The translations under genes and the position numbers were made by a program. Shown in pieces: positions 1-7,972 of a stretch of 54,110 nt of DNA (its first letter is position 1; the number at the start of each line of letters is the position of its first letter). Source of the DNA: CAYZAW01 sp964476505 (GTDB taxonomy: Bacteria > Bacillota > Clostridia > Christensenellales > CAG-138); the NCBI GenBank assembly GCA_964476505.1, contig CAYZAW010000007.1:1-54110 (forward strand), given 5' to 3'. The notes beneath the pieces were generated by a model. It saw only the letters and a program-made list of their open reading frames with translations, made no database searches and had not been told where the DNA came from.

Positions 1-749
1 TATTCCGTATTCGCGAGTTCGAGCAGATGGAGCTGGAATTCTTCTGCGAGCCGGGTACCGATATGGAATGGTACGGCTACTGGAAGGATTACTGCAAAAA
101 CTTCCTGCTCTCCCTTGGCATGGACGAGGCTTCCATCAAGCTTAGAGAGCATGAGCAGGCGGAGCTTTCCCATTACTCCAAGGGAACAACGGATATCGAA
201 TTCCTGTTCCCGTTCGGCTGGGGCGAGCTGTGGGGCATTGCAGACCGTACCGATTTTGACCTGAAGCAGCATGCCAATCACTCCGGCGAAAACTTTGAGT
301 ATGTTGACCCGTTCGATAATAAGATCAAGTACATTCCGTACTGCATTGAGCCTTCCTTGGGCGCAGACCGCGTAGCGCTGGCATTCCTGTGCAACGCGTA
401 CGACGAGGAAACGCTGGAGGGCGGAGACGTACGCACCGTATTGCGGCTACATCCCGCGCTTGCGCCGTATAAAGCGGCGGTGCTTCCGCTCCAGAAGAAG
501 CTGGGCGAAAAAGCGCAGGAAGTATACGCAATGCTTTCCAAGCAGTTCAATGTGGATTACGACGAAACTGCCGCCATCGGCCGCCGCTACCGCAGGCAGG
601 ACGAGATCGGCACGCCTTACTGCATCACGGTGGACTTCGACACCATGGAGGACAATACCGTGACCGTGCGCGACCGCGACACCATGGCACAGGTACGCAT
701 GCCCATCGCGGAGCTGGCGGAATACATCCAGGGCAAGCTGGAGTTCTAA
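1..749 (+). CDS. glyS: Glycyl-tRNA synthetase, C-terminal part (5' truncated)
   Basis: Class II synthetase that charges tRNA-Gly with glycine, of the single-chain dimeric type. The open frame runs in from the left edge (first full codon at base 3) and begins with FRIREFEQMELEFF, the conserved core stretch of this family. It then carries a GTDMEWYGYWKD segment and a motif 3 region with GADRVALAFL. The last hundred or so residues are the anticodon-binding domain, with GRRYRRQDEIGTPYCITVD. The N-terminal half, including motif 1, lies outside the window. A strong hairpin follows the stop codon. The family is certain; only the upstream part is missing. Confidence 0.96.
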   Translation, partial: FRIREFEQMELEFFCEPGTDMEWYGYWKDYCKNFLLSLGMDEASIKLREHEQAELSHYSKGTTDIEFLFPFGWGELWGIADRTDFDLKQHANHSGENFEYVDPFDNKIKYIPYCIEPSLGADRVALAFLCNAYDEETLEGGDVRTVLRLHPALAPYKAAVLPLQKKLGEKAQEVYAMLSKQFNVDYDETAAIGRRYRRQDEIGTPYCITVDFDTMEDNTVTVRDRDTMAQVRMPIAELAEYIQGKLEF

Positions 750-769
750 GGGTTATTACATTCATTACA

Positions 770-800
770 AACAGGGCTGTGCAACTTGCACAGCCCTGTT
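770..800. terminator. Perfect 14-bp hairpin between glyS and tadA
   Basis: Arms 770-783 and 787-800 are exact complements around the 3-base loop ACT. It sits 20 bases after the glyS stop and 25 bases beyond the tadA stop on the other strand, so it probably serves both convergent genes. The tract after it is T/G-rich (GTTGTATG) rather than a clean U-run, which lowers certainty. Confidence 0.7.
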
Positions 801-825
801 GTTGTATGTTGGAAAATTCATTTGG

Positions 826-1263
826 TCAGCGTTTGTCGTGGAAAAACTCCAAGAGTATCATGGCGCACTCATCCTCCATCACGCCGCCTTCGATTTGGAT
901 GGTGTGATTGAACCAGCCGTCCGTCAGATCCAAAACAGAGCCGCAGCAGCCGGCCTTTTCGTCAAAAGCGCCAAATACGATACGGGAAACCCGGGAAAGC
1001 ACCGCAGCACCGGCGCACATGGCGCAGGGCTCCAGCGTTACATACAGTGTGCAGTCTGAAAGATCGCCCTCTAAAAAGCGGGAAGCCTCCCGCAGTACCT
1101 GCATTTCCGCGTGCATGGTAGCATCGTGCGCCGCTTCGCACAGGTTATGCCCACGGGCGATCACCTTTCCATTTTTAACCAACACCGCCCCTACGGGCAC
1201 TTCGTCCAGATCGAACGCTTCGGCTGCTTCTTCCAGCGCCATGCGCATATAGCGTTCATCCAT
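826..1263 (-). CDS. tadA: tRNA-specific adenosine deaminase
   Basis: Zinc enzyme that deaminates the wobble adenosine (A34) of tRNA-Arg(ACG) to inosine. The 145-residue product has the cytidine/deoxycytidylate deaminase fold. HAE (about residues 51-53) supplies a zinc ligand and the proton shuttle, and PCAMC (about 79-83) supplies the two zinc cysteines. The start at 1263 (MDERYMRMAL) is chosen over the upstream ATG at 1287 because a GGAGG at 1272-1276 sits 8 bases before it. The length is normal for the family. A sigma-A-like promoter lies at 1328-1356. The other option, a guanine or cytosine deaminase, is less likely given the VPVGAVLV and EPCAMCAGA blocks. Confidence 0.94.
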   Translation of the reverse strand: MDERYMRMALEEAAEAFDLDEVPVGAVLVKNGKVIARGHNLCEAAHDATMHAEMQVLREASRFLEGDLSDCTLYVTLEPCAMCAGAAVLSRVSRIVFGAFDEKAGCCGSVLDLTDGWFNHTIQIEGGVMEDECAMILLEFFHDKR

Positions 1264-1327
1264 AAGCTGTTCCTCCATTAATACCATTACGATTACCGCT
1301 GTTGCGTTCTATGCAAACAGTGATAAC

Positions 1328-1356
1328 AGTATAGCATCACTTGCAGAGGCAATCAA
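1328..1356 (-). promoter_or_regulatory. Sigma-A-type promoter for tadA
   Basis: Read on the minus strand: TTGATT, a 17-base spacer, then TATACT. It lies about 65 bases upstream of the tadA start and is placed between tadA and the upstream trkA gene, so tadA is probably transcribed on its own. Confidence 0.7.
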
Positions 1357-1367
1357 AACATTTTTAT

Positions 1368-2021
1368 TTACAGCTTTTCCAGCCTGCCAAGCTCCTCGGG
1401 AGAGCAGATCAAAATCAGAACGTCCTCTGCCTGTAAAACAAAGGCAGCGCCTACGGATACGGAAACGGAATCTCCCCGCTGTACGGCAATGATGCTGATG
1501 CCGTGGCGTGCGCGAACGTTCAGTTCTCCAAGGCTTTTTCCAATCCAGGTATCCGGAACACGCACCTGCGACATGGCATACTTGCCGGACAACTGTATGA
1601 AATCGAATATGTTGCGGTTCGTGAGGCTGTGCGCCAACCTTGCGCCGCTTTCACGCTCCGGCATCACGATGTTGTCAACGCCCATTTTCTTTAGGAGCTG
1701 CGCGTGTAAGTCGTCATACGCTTTTGAAACCAAATAGGAAGCGCCCATTTCCTTGCATTGCACGGAAATCAATACGGAGGCCAGAATATTGTCGCCAACG
1801 GCTACCACCACCGCGTCATAATTGGAAACGCCAAGCTGCCTTAACACACGTTCCTCGGAAGCGTCTGCTACCATTGCGCTGGTTACACGGTCTGCAACGT
1901 CGGAGATGTGCTCCTCGTTTCGATCCACCACAAACACCTCATGGCCTAGGGTGGAGAGCGTTAGCGCAACGGAGGAGCCAAAGCGCCCCATTCCAATGAT
2001 CAAATACGATTTCTTCGTCAT
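1368..2021 (-). CDS. TrkA/KtrA-type potassium uptake regulatory subunit
   Basis: Cytoplasmic gating subunit of a Trk/Ktr potassium transporter. It binds nucleotides (NAD(H), ATP/ADP or c-di-AMP in relatives) and opens the membrane subunit. The 217 residues start with a Rossmann RCK_N domain (IGMGRFGSSVAL, glycine-rich loop near residues 10-15, and an acidic VVDRNEE strand end). An RCK_C domain follows from about residue 140 (SQVRVPDTWIGKSLGELNVR). It sits 30 bases after the trkH-like gene on the same strand, the usual subunit pairing. Two-gene Ktr-like systems and trkA/trkH naming both fit, so I give no symbol. Confidence 0.93.
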   Translation of the reverse strand: MTKKSYLIIGMGRFGSSVALTLSTLGHEVFVVDRNEEHISDVADRVTSAMVADASEERVLRQLGVSNYDAVVVAVGDNILASVLISVQCKEMGASYLVSKAYDDLHAQLLKKMGVDNIVMPERESGARLAHSLTNRNIFDFIQLSGKYAMSQVRVPDTWIGKSLGELNVRARHGISIIAVQRGDSVSVSVGAAFVLQAEDVLILICSPEELGRLEKL

Positions 2022-2051
2022 GGCAGTACCTCCTGTTTGGCAAATCGACGG

Positions 2052-3428
2052 TTATCCTACCAGAAGCGTTTCTTCCGGATAGCGAATGCCTCCATGTGAG
2101 CCGGAGCGCCCTGCAAGCGCCAGCATCATGGTAAGCGGGCCTATGCGCCCAGCAAACATGCAAAGCATGATAAGCACGCGACTAAAATCGGACAGCATGC
2201 TTGTAACGCCAACGGATAAGCCTACTGTGCCGAGCGCGGACGATACCTCGTAGAGCTGGTTTTCCATGCCAAGCAGGCCGGCAGGCCGGTTGACCTCGAT
2301 GCAGGAGATCAAAAACGTGACCGCAAGTATGATGCAAACAAATATCATGAACACCGCGAACGCACGGCGCACGATGTTCCAGTTGATACGCCTGCGCCAA
2401 AGGGTCACGTCCGCACGGCCATTTAACACGCTTGTGATTCCAAGAAAAACAAGCGCCACCGTTGTGGTTTTGATGCCACCGCCCGTACCGGCAGGAGACG
2501 CGCCGATGCACATTAAGATGCAGCCGAAAAGCTTGGTGGAATCTCGCAGCGAAAGCTGATCGATGGTGTTAAAGCCCGCAGTACGCCACGTAACGGACTG
2601 AAACAGGCTGGACAGCACCTTTTCTCCAAAGGGAAGGCCGCCTAATGTGGCAGGATTGGTGTACTCGGTAATAAGCGTTACGCCGGCGCCTAATAAAATG
2701 AGTATGGCGGACACGGTAAGCACCAGCTTGGTATGCAGGTTCAGCCGGGTAAAGCGGCGCTTTTGCTCCAAATCGGCAAGCACGGTAAAGCCCAGACCGC
2801 CTACGGTAATGAGTATCATCAGCACCGTGTTTACAAGCACGTCCCCGCGATAAGCAAGGAAGGAGCTATAATCGCCCATCAAGTCAAAGCCCGCATTGCA
2901 AAACGCGGAAATGGAATGAAACAGCGCATACCATATCCCGCGGGCAGGGCCAAACTGAGGGATGAACCGGATACACAGCGCCGCCGCGCCGATCAACTCA
3001 AAGCAGAAGGTGAATTCCAGCGCGTGGATCACTAGCCTTACAACGCCCTGTACATGGTCGGCATTGAGCGCCTCTGCAATGGTCAGCCGCTCGGAAAGGG
3101 AAATGCGCTTGCCGATCATCATAAACAGCAGCGTGGTCAGCGTCATAAAGCCAAGCCCGCCAACTTGAATCAAAAACAGTATCACTGCCTGCCCGAAGGT
3201 GGAAAACTGCGTACCGGTATCCGCCACCACCAAGCCGGTTACGCAGGAGGCGGAGGTTGCGGTAAACATCGCTTCCAATACGGTCAGCGGGCGTGCGCCG
3301 TCCGGCGTGGCGATGGGCAAAAGCAAAAGCAGCGATCCAACTAGAATCAACGCAAGAAATCCCAGCGGCAGCACCTGCACGGGACGGATGCGATGCTTGA
3401 TTCCCTTTTGCCTTACTGCCTGCGTCAT
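2052..3428 (-). CDS. TrkH/KtrB-type potassium transporter membrane subunit
   Basis: Potassium-translocating pore subunit in the cytoplasmic membrane. The 458-residue protein has the four M1-P-M2 repeats of the superfamily. The pore loops are recognisable as TSASCVTGLV, ISAFCNAGFDL, TWRTAGFNT and GTVGLSVG, whose glycines line the selectivity filter. The length matches KtrB rather than the longer proteobacterial TrkH. It is followed by its RCK subunit and preceded, with 5 bases between stop and start, by the nucleotidyltransferase gene, so the three are probably one transcript. Whether sodium is co-transported cannot be read from the sequence. Confidence 0.94.
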   Translation of the reverse strand: MTQAVRQKGIKHRIRPVQVLPLGFLALILVGSLLLLLPIATPDGARPLTVLEAMFTATSASCVTGLVVADTGTQFSTFGQAVILFLIQVGGLGFMTLTTLLFMMIGKRISLSERLTIAEALNADHVQGVVRLVIHALEFTFCFELIGAAALCIRFIPQFGPARGIWYALFHSISAFCNAGFDLMGDYSSFLAYRGDVLVNTVLMILITVGGLGFTVLADLEQKRRFTRLNLHTKLVLTVSAILILLGAGVTLITEYTNPATLGGLPFGEKVLSSLFQSVTWRTAGFNTIDQLSLRDSTKLFGCILMCIGASPAGTGGGIKTTTVALVFLGITSVLNGRADVTLWRRRINWNIVRRAFAVFMIFVCIILAVTFLISCIEVNRPAGLLGMENQLYEVSSALGTVGLSVGVTSMLSDFSRVLIMLCMFAGRIGPLTMMLALAGRSGSHGGIRYPEETLLVG

Positions 3429-3433
3429 ATCAG

Positions 3434-4342
3434 TTACTCAAGAAGCTCCTTCGGGTATAATCCGCTTTGTATCAGGATGCTGATGGCGGCACGAACGGCC
3501 TCTAAGTCCTCCCGGTAGGTCATGCCGTACCATTGATCCCCGCTTTCCAAAACTGTGACCTTGATCATGCTTTCTAGAAGCAGCTCTTTGACCAGCTCCG
3601 GAAGCACATACTCGCAGGTCAGCGGATCGCTTTGCATGTTGTCCTGTAAAAAGCGGCGGAAGAAGGATTCTATCAAGCGCAAAAATAAGGGGTGAAAGCC
3701 CCACAGGTTCATGGAAACAGGCGTTCCGGCAGGCAGGAACAGCCGCCTTCCGCCAACGTTACAAAGCGCACCGCCCGGATGCATCATAACACCGCGCCGC
3801 TCATCCAGATCGATGAGCTTTCCGTCTCCGTCAACATTGCAAACGCCGCGGGTCACGGCACCGTTTTTTGTCAATGTTTTTTCGATATCGTATCCCACCA
3901 TGGCATATTCATTTGTGTCATGCGGGGTGCTTAAAAACTGGTACATGGTGGAAAACGCATTGGGGCCGTAGTAATCGTCGGAATTGATCACGGCAAAGGG
4001 CGCGTCAATCACATCCTTGCAGCACAACAGCGCGTGGGAGGTTCCCCAAGGCTTGGTTCTGCCCATGGGCAGCTTGAAACCGTTTGGCAGCATGTCCAGC
4101 TCCTGATATACATACGTTAGCGACACATGCTTACGAAGCCGCGCGCCGATAGCAGCCTCAAAATCAGCCTCGGTTTCTTTTTTTATGATGCAAACGACCT
4201 TGTGAAAGCCCGCCTTCACAGCGTCGTAAATGGAATAGTCGATCAATAGATGTCCATTGTCGTCAATGGGTTCGATTTGCTTCAGCCCTCCGAAACGATG
4301 CCCAATACCGGCGGCAAGTACAACAAGTATCGGCTCCTGCAT
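3434..4342 (-). CDS. Nucleotidyltransferase family protein (NTP_transferase fold)
   Basis: A 302-residue sugar-phosphate-type nucleotidyltransferase. The N-terminus VVLAAGIGHRFGGLKQ is the GxGxRxGG nucleotide-binding loop with the trailing lysine. INSDDYYG (about residues 119-126) gives the metal-binding acidic pair. The block GHLLIDYSIYDAVKAGF is typical of a Firmicutes group annotated only as nucleotidyltransferase. The substrate is unknown: a sugar 1-phosphate or a phosphocholine-like group are both possible. It is the first gene of the potassium-uptake unit, behind an extended -10 promoter. The functional link with potassium transport is unexplained and may be only co-transcription. Confidence 0.85.
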   Translation of the reverse strand: MQEPILVVLAAGIGHRFGGLKQIEPIDDNGHLLIDYSIYDAVKAGFHKVVCIIKKETEADFEAAIGARLRKHVSLTYVYQELDMLPNGFKLPMGRTKPWGTSHALLCCKDVIDAPFAVINSDDYYGPNAFSTMYQFLSTPHDTNEYAMVGYDIEKTLTKNGAVTRGVCNVDGDGKLIDLDERRGVMMHPGGALCNVGGRRLFLPAGTPVSMNLWGFHPLFLRLIESFFRRFLQDNMQSDPLTCEYVLPELVKELLLESMIKVTVLESGDQWYGMTYREDLEAVRAAISILIQSGLYPKELLE

Positions 4343-4377
4343 GCTTTATCCTCCCGTGCTTGAAAAAGATATTGATT

Positions 4378-4386
4378 ATTATATCA
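4378..4386 (-). promoter_or_regulatory. Extended -10 promoter for the nucleotidyltransferase-trk unit
   Basis: Minus-strand TGATATAAT, an extended -10 (TG-n-TATAAT), lies about 36 bases upstream of the start at 4342. No good -35 hexamer is seen at 17 bases, which is common for extended -10 promoters. Confidence 0.6.
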
Positions 4387-4455
4387 TAAGTCAGAATAGA
4401 AGCATACAAAATCTATTTCACGTCTGCCGCGATAATTGCCGAACGCTCGGTAAGA

Positions 4456-4484
4456 TTGCTTCTTATTGGCCGCCGTGATAAAAT
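4456..4484 (+). promoter_or_regulatory. Sigma-A-type promoter for the AEC transporter gene
   Basis: TTGCTT, a 17-base spacer and TAAAAT. The downstream gene starts at 4531. The promoter is divergent from the one at 4378-4386. Confidence 0.65.
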
Positions 4485-4530
4485 AATCCGAAATGAAAGC
4501 TATGTATTCGGCTTAATGGAGTGAAACGGT

Positions 4531-5475
4531 ATGGAAAGCTTTGCGCTGGCCTTTCGGGTGGTATTTCCGCTGATCTTTATGATGGGGCTCGGCTATTTTC
4601 TCCGTACGGTCGGCAAGGTCAAGCAAACCGTGTTTCGCAACGCCAATACGCTGCTGTTTCGCTCCTTTTTGCCGTTTCTGCTGTTTTGCAACATTTATGA
4701 CAGCGATCTGTATGCGGACGGGCTTGGTACGCTTATACTGTATGCCATGGTGGGAATGCTGGTATTGACGGGGCTTTTGATCGTGATCGTACCATGCCTT
4801 TCCAAGGAGAATCCACGTCGTGGCGTACTGGTGCAAGCCATAATGCGGGGGAACATCGCCCTGTATGGCATCCCCATTGCAACGGCGATGCTGGGGGATG
4901 GCAACGTAGGTACGGTTTCTATCGTAACCGGGGCGCTGGTGCCGCTATCCAATATCCTTGCCGTACTGGTGCTGGACTTGTTTAGCAGTGAGAAAGTGAA
5001 GCCGTCGTTTAAAGGGATATTGCTGGATATCATCAAAAACCCTTTGATTATTGCAGTTGTGTTGGGATTGCTGGTAAAGCTTATCAACCTCCAACTGCCT
5101 GAAATTGTTTACGACCCCTGTAAACAGATTGCCCGCACGGCAACGCCGCTGTCTTTTGTGGCGCTTGGCGGCTGTTTTACCTTTACATCTGCCGTGCAAA
5201 ACCGTAAGGCATTGGCGGCAGGTACACTTTCGCGCTTGGTGTTGGTGCCGTTGATTTTTTTGCTTCCCGCAGTGATGATGGGCTTTCGCGGCGAGGCGAT
5301 GGTAGCGCTGTTGGTGGTGTTTGCCGTACCAACGGCGGTAACCAGTGCAACTATGGCACAGGAAATGGGCGGGGATGTTGACCTTGCAAACGAGATGGTG
5401 GTATTTACATCCGTCTTTTCGATACTTACCATGTTTTTATGGATCTATGTGTTAAGCGCCCTTGCGCTGCTATAA
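4531..5475 (+). CDS. AEC (auxin efflux carrier) family transporter
   Basis: Integral membrane transporter of the AEC family, members of which move malate, other organic anions or, in plants, auxin. The 314-residue chain is almost entirely hydrophobic, about ten membrane segments in two halves. It opens with FPLIFMMGLGYFLR and the conserved NTLLFRSFLPFLLF helix. The middle loop (FSSEKVKPSFKGILLDIIKNPLIIAVVLG) separates the halves, and the second half has the FVALGG and AVPTAVTSATMAQEMGG motifs characteristic of the family. The substrate cannot be deduced. The stop codon sits at the ribosome binding site of the alanyl-tRNA editing gene, so the two are co-transcribed. Confidence 0.92.
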   Translation: MESFALAFRVVFPLIFMMGLGYFLRTVGKVKQTVFRNANTLLFRSFLPFLLFCNIYDSDLYADGLGTLILYAMVGMLVLTGLLIVIVPCLSKENPRRGVLVQAIMRGNIALYGIPIATAMLGDGNVGTVSIVTGALVPLSNILAVLVLDLFSSEKVKPSFKGILLDIIKNPLIIAVVLGLLVKLINLQLPEIVYDPCKQIARTATPLSFVALGGCFTFTSAVQNRKALAAGTLSRLVLVPLIFLLPAVMMGFRGEAMVALLVVFAVPTAVTSATMAQEMGGDVDLANEMVVFTSVFSILTMFLWIYVLSALALL

Positions 5476-5485
5476 GGAGGACTGT

Positions 5486-6697
5486 ATGGAAACCGAACGC
5501 CTTTATCTAAACAACAGCTATATTTTAGAGTGCGATGCAAAAGTGATGTCCTGCACGGCGGTACAGGACGGCTTTGACGTGATACTGGATCGCACCGTAC
5601 TGTTTCCAACCGGCGGCGGACAGCCCTGTGATACCGGAACGCTTGGAGGCGTTCGCGTTACAGACGTTCGCGAGGAAGGAGAACTGGTGATCCATCGCAT
5701 GGACAGCGCAGTGGATGTAGGCGGCACGGTGCATGTTACGGTGGATTGGGAACGCCGGTTCGACCATATGCAGCAGCATACCGGCGAGCATATGCTATCC
5801 TTTGCGGCACATGAGCTGTTTGGGGCGGTCAACGTGGGCTTTCACATGGCGGAGGGCTATTCCACCATCGATTTAGATCAACAGCTTACGCAGGAACAGG
5901 GCGAAGCATTAGAGCGCTTAACAAATGCACTGTTGCAAAAAGACCTGCCTGTGGAGCTCAACTACGTTACGGCGGAGGAGCTGGAGGGAATGACCCTCAG
6001 AAAAAAGGCCGCCGGGCTTACCGGGCGTATCCGCATCGTTTCCATGCCCGGAGGGGACAGTTGTACCTGCTGCGCAACGCATGTGGCGCATACGGGAGAA
6101 GTAGGGCAGTGCAAGATCACCTCGCTGGAGCATTACAAGGGCGGAAGCCGGCTCACATTTGCCTGCGGCGGGCGGGCGCTCAAGCATGCGCAGCAGGTGC
6201 AGCGCATCGTGGAGAGACTCGCAAAGGGCTGCTCCTGTAAGCCGGAGGCCGTACCCGAGGCGATAGAACGCCTGCGGCAGGATAATAACGATATGCACAG
6301 GGAAAACAAGCTGCTGCAAGCCAAGGTGAATGGGTATCTTGCAAAGGAGTTATTATCGGCAGCAGAGCCCGTTCGCGGTATACGGGTGATCGTGCGCTGC
6401 TTGGAAGACTGCTCCGCAGCGCAGATGAAGGCCTTGGCGCAGACCTTATGCAAGGAGCAGGGGATACTGACACTTTTAGCCGTTACCGCGAAAGACAGCA
6501 CCCAATATATGTTAAGCTGCTCGGAAAACGTAAAGCTGGACATGGGCGAGCTGTGCCAGGCGGTAAACGCCGCCACCGGCGGAAAAGGCGGCGGCAGGGG
6601 TACGCTGGCGCAGGGAAGCGCACCGGCATCCGCTTGGCATAAGGACGCGTTTTCGCAGTTGGAGGCATACCTCAAGCAGCGGATATCTAAAGGGTAG
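5486..6697 (+). CDS. Alanyl-tRNA editing protein (AlaX-type) with C-terminal DHHA1 domain
   Basis: Free-standing relative of the AlaRS editing half that hydrolyses mischarged Ser- or Gly-tRNA-Ala in trans. From the ATG at 5486 (AGGAGG at 5475-5480, 5-base spacing) the product has 403 residues. An N-terminal beta-barrel carries FPTGGGQPCDTG. The zinc site HTGEH (HxxxH, about residue 100) is completed by CCATH (CxxxH, about 200). A coiled coil (about 250-290) leads to a DHHA1-like domain ending in GGKGGGRGTLAQGS, the glycine-rich tRNA elbow-binding motif. This is the long AlaX form. The upstream in-frame codon at 5462 would overlap the transporter and lacks a binding site. Confidence 0.93.
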   Translation: METERLYLNNSYILECDAKVMSCTAVQDGFDVILDRTVLFPTGGGQPCDTGTLGGVRVTDVREEGELVIHRMDSAVDVGGTVHVTVDWERRFDHMQQHTGEHMLSFAAHELFGAVNVGFHMAEGYSTIDLDQQLTQEQGEALERLTNALLQKDLPVELNYVTAEELEGMTLRKKAAGLTGRIRIVSMPGGDSCTCCATHVAHTGEVGQCKITSLEHYKGGSRLTFACGGRALKHAQQVQRIVERLAKGCSCKPEAVPEAIERLRQDNNDMHRENKLLQAKVNGYLAKELLSAAEPVRGIRVIVRCLEDCSAAQMKALAQTLCKEQGILTLLAVTAKDSTQYMLSCSENVKLDMGELCQAVNAATGGKGGGRGTLAQGSAPASAWHKDAFSQLEAYLKQRISKG

Positions 6698-6748
6698 CTG
6701 CTTGCCGGGTATTCCTTATAAAAGGCAATTTAAAAAGTATTGCATAAC

Positions 6749-6781
6749 AAAAAAACGCCGTATCACAGACGATACGGCGTT
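6749..6781 (-). terminator. Rho-independent terminator of trpS
   Basis: Arms 6754-6764 and 6771-6781 pair perfectly over 11 bp around a 6-base loop. On the minus strand the hairpin is followed by seven U residues (A-run 6749-6755 on the plus strand). It lies 18 bases after the trpS stop. On the plus strand it could also stop reading from the AlaX gene, though the T-tract there is interrupted. Confidence 0.9.
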
Positions 6782-6798
6782 CCTTTTGCTGTTCGGTT

Positions 6799-7803
6799 TT
6801 ATTCGGGACGGGCCACAAAGCCGATCTTTTCGTATACATCCCGCACGGTACGGGAGGCGGCTTCGGAGGCTTTTTCAGCGCCCTTTTTCATTACGCTGTC
6901 TAAGAAGGCTTTCTCGTTCAATACCTGATAGTATTTGTCCTGTACGGGCTTCAGCGTTGCAATGACCGCGTCCGCAACGCCCATCTTCAACGCGCCGTAG
7001 CCCTTGCCTTCAAAGTCTACAATGGCTTCCTCGGGCGTTTTGCCCGTGCAGGAGCAGTAAATAGAAAGCAGATTGGAAACGCCGGGCTGCTCGTCAAAAT
7101 CGTAGGTGATCTTGTTCAGACTGTCGGTCACCGCACGCTTGCACTTCGCCAGAATAACGTCCGGTTCATCCAACAAAGCGATAAAGCCGTTGGGGTTATC
7201 GTCGGACTTACTCATTTTTTTGGTGGGGTCTTGCAGGCTCATAATGCGCCCGCCAACCTTGGGGATGTATCCGTCCGGCAGCGTAAAGGTTTCGCCGTAT
7301 GCGTTGTTAAAGCGAATGGCGATGTCTCGGGCGATTTCGATATGCTGCTTCTGATCCGCGCCAACAGGCACCAAGTCTGCCTGATACAGCAGGATATCGC
7401 CAGCCATCAAAACGGGATAGGTGAATAACCCGGCATTGATGTTGTCTGCGTGACGTGCGGCCTTGTCTTTAAACTGCGTCATGCGCTGCAGCTCGCCCAT
7501 ATAGGTGTTGCAGGAAAGCACCCAGTTCAATTCCGCATGTTCGCGCACGTGTGACTGTACAAACAGCGTGGAAACGTCCGGATCGATTCCGCAGGCGATC
7601 AACAGCGCCATAGTCTCCACGGTGCGGCGATACAGCACAGCGGGGTCCTGCCGAACGGTGATGGCGTGCATGTTGACCACGCAGTAGTAGGAATTGAAGT
7701 CGCTTTGCAGCTTTGCCCAGTTGCGGAGAGCCCCAATATAGTTGCCCAGCGTGAGACCGCCGGAAGGCTGGATGCCGCTTAAAATCGTTTTTTTGTGATC
7801 CAT
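6799..7803 (-). CDS. trpS: Tryptophanyl-tRNA synthetase
   Basis: Class I synthetase that activates tryptophan and charges tRNA-Trp. The 334 residues are normal for bacterial TrpRS. The HIGH-equivalent lies in PSGGLTLGNYIGAL (about residues 12-25), and the second signature KKMSKSDDN is near residues 193-201. The GDILLYQADLVPVGADQKQH block contacts tryptophan and ATP. A GGAGGAG-type ribosome binding site precedes the ATG. The leader from the 7857-7885 promoter is only about 45 nt, too short for a T-box, so tRNA-sensing control of this gene is not seen. Confidence 0.97.
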   Translation of the reverse strand: MDHKKTILSGIQPSGGLTLGNYIGALRNWAKLQSDFNSYYCVVNMHAITVRQDPAVLYRRTVETMALLIACGIDPDVSTLFVQSHVREHAELNWVLSCNTYMGELQRMTQFKDKAARHADNINAGLFTYPVLMAGDILLYQADLVPVGADQKQHIEIARDIAIRFNNAYGETFTLPDGYIPKVGGRIMSLQDPTKKMSKSDDNPNGFIALLDEPDVILAKCKRAVTDSLNKITYDFDEQPGVSNLLSIYCSCTGKTPEEAIVDFEGKGYGALKMGVADAVIATLKPVQDKYYQVLNEKAFLDSVMKKGAEKASEAASRTVRDVYEKIGFVARPE

Positions 7804-7856
7804 GTTCTCTCCTCCTTAACAAAGTATCCGCAAAGCGGAAATAAAAACATGCAATT

Positions 7857-7885
7857 AGTATACGCATTTCACTATAAGAAAGCAA
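7857..7885 (-). promoter_or_regulatory. Sigma-A promoter for trpS
   Basis: Minus strand TTGCTT, a 17-base spacer, TATACT. The predicted transcript start is about 45 bases before the trpS ATG. Confidence 0.75.
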
Positions 7886-7915
7886 GGCGAAAATATACGT
7901 TTTTCGGGGCAAAAG

Positions 7916-7943
7916 AAAAGCGCTTTGTTTATAAAGCGCTTTT
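7916..7943 (-). terminator. Rho-independent terminator of the L,D-transpeptidase gene
   Basis: Perfect 11-bp stem (7916-7926 with 7933-7943) with AAAGCGC arms and a 6-base loop, 30 bases past the stop on the minus strand. The U-run (complement of the flanking A residues) is largely part of the stem. It is nearly symmetric and could work in both directions. Confidence 0.8.
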
Positions 7944-7972
7944 GTAAAACAGGCATAATCGCACAAAACGGG

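Noticed and set aside
7804..7856. T-box or tryptophan attenuator before trpS (and before hisS or aspS)
   Set aside because: The leaders are too short (about 45 nt for trpS, 18 and 27 bases for hisS and aspS), with no T-box sequence or antiterminator.
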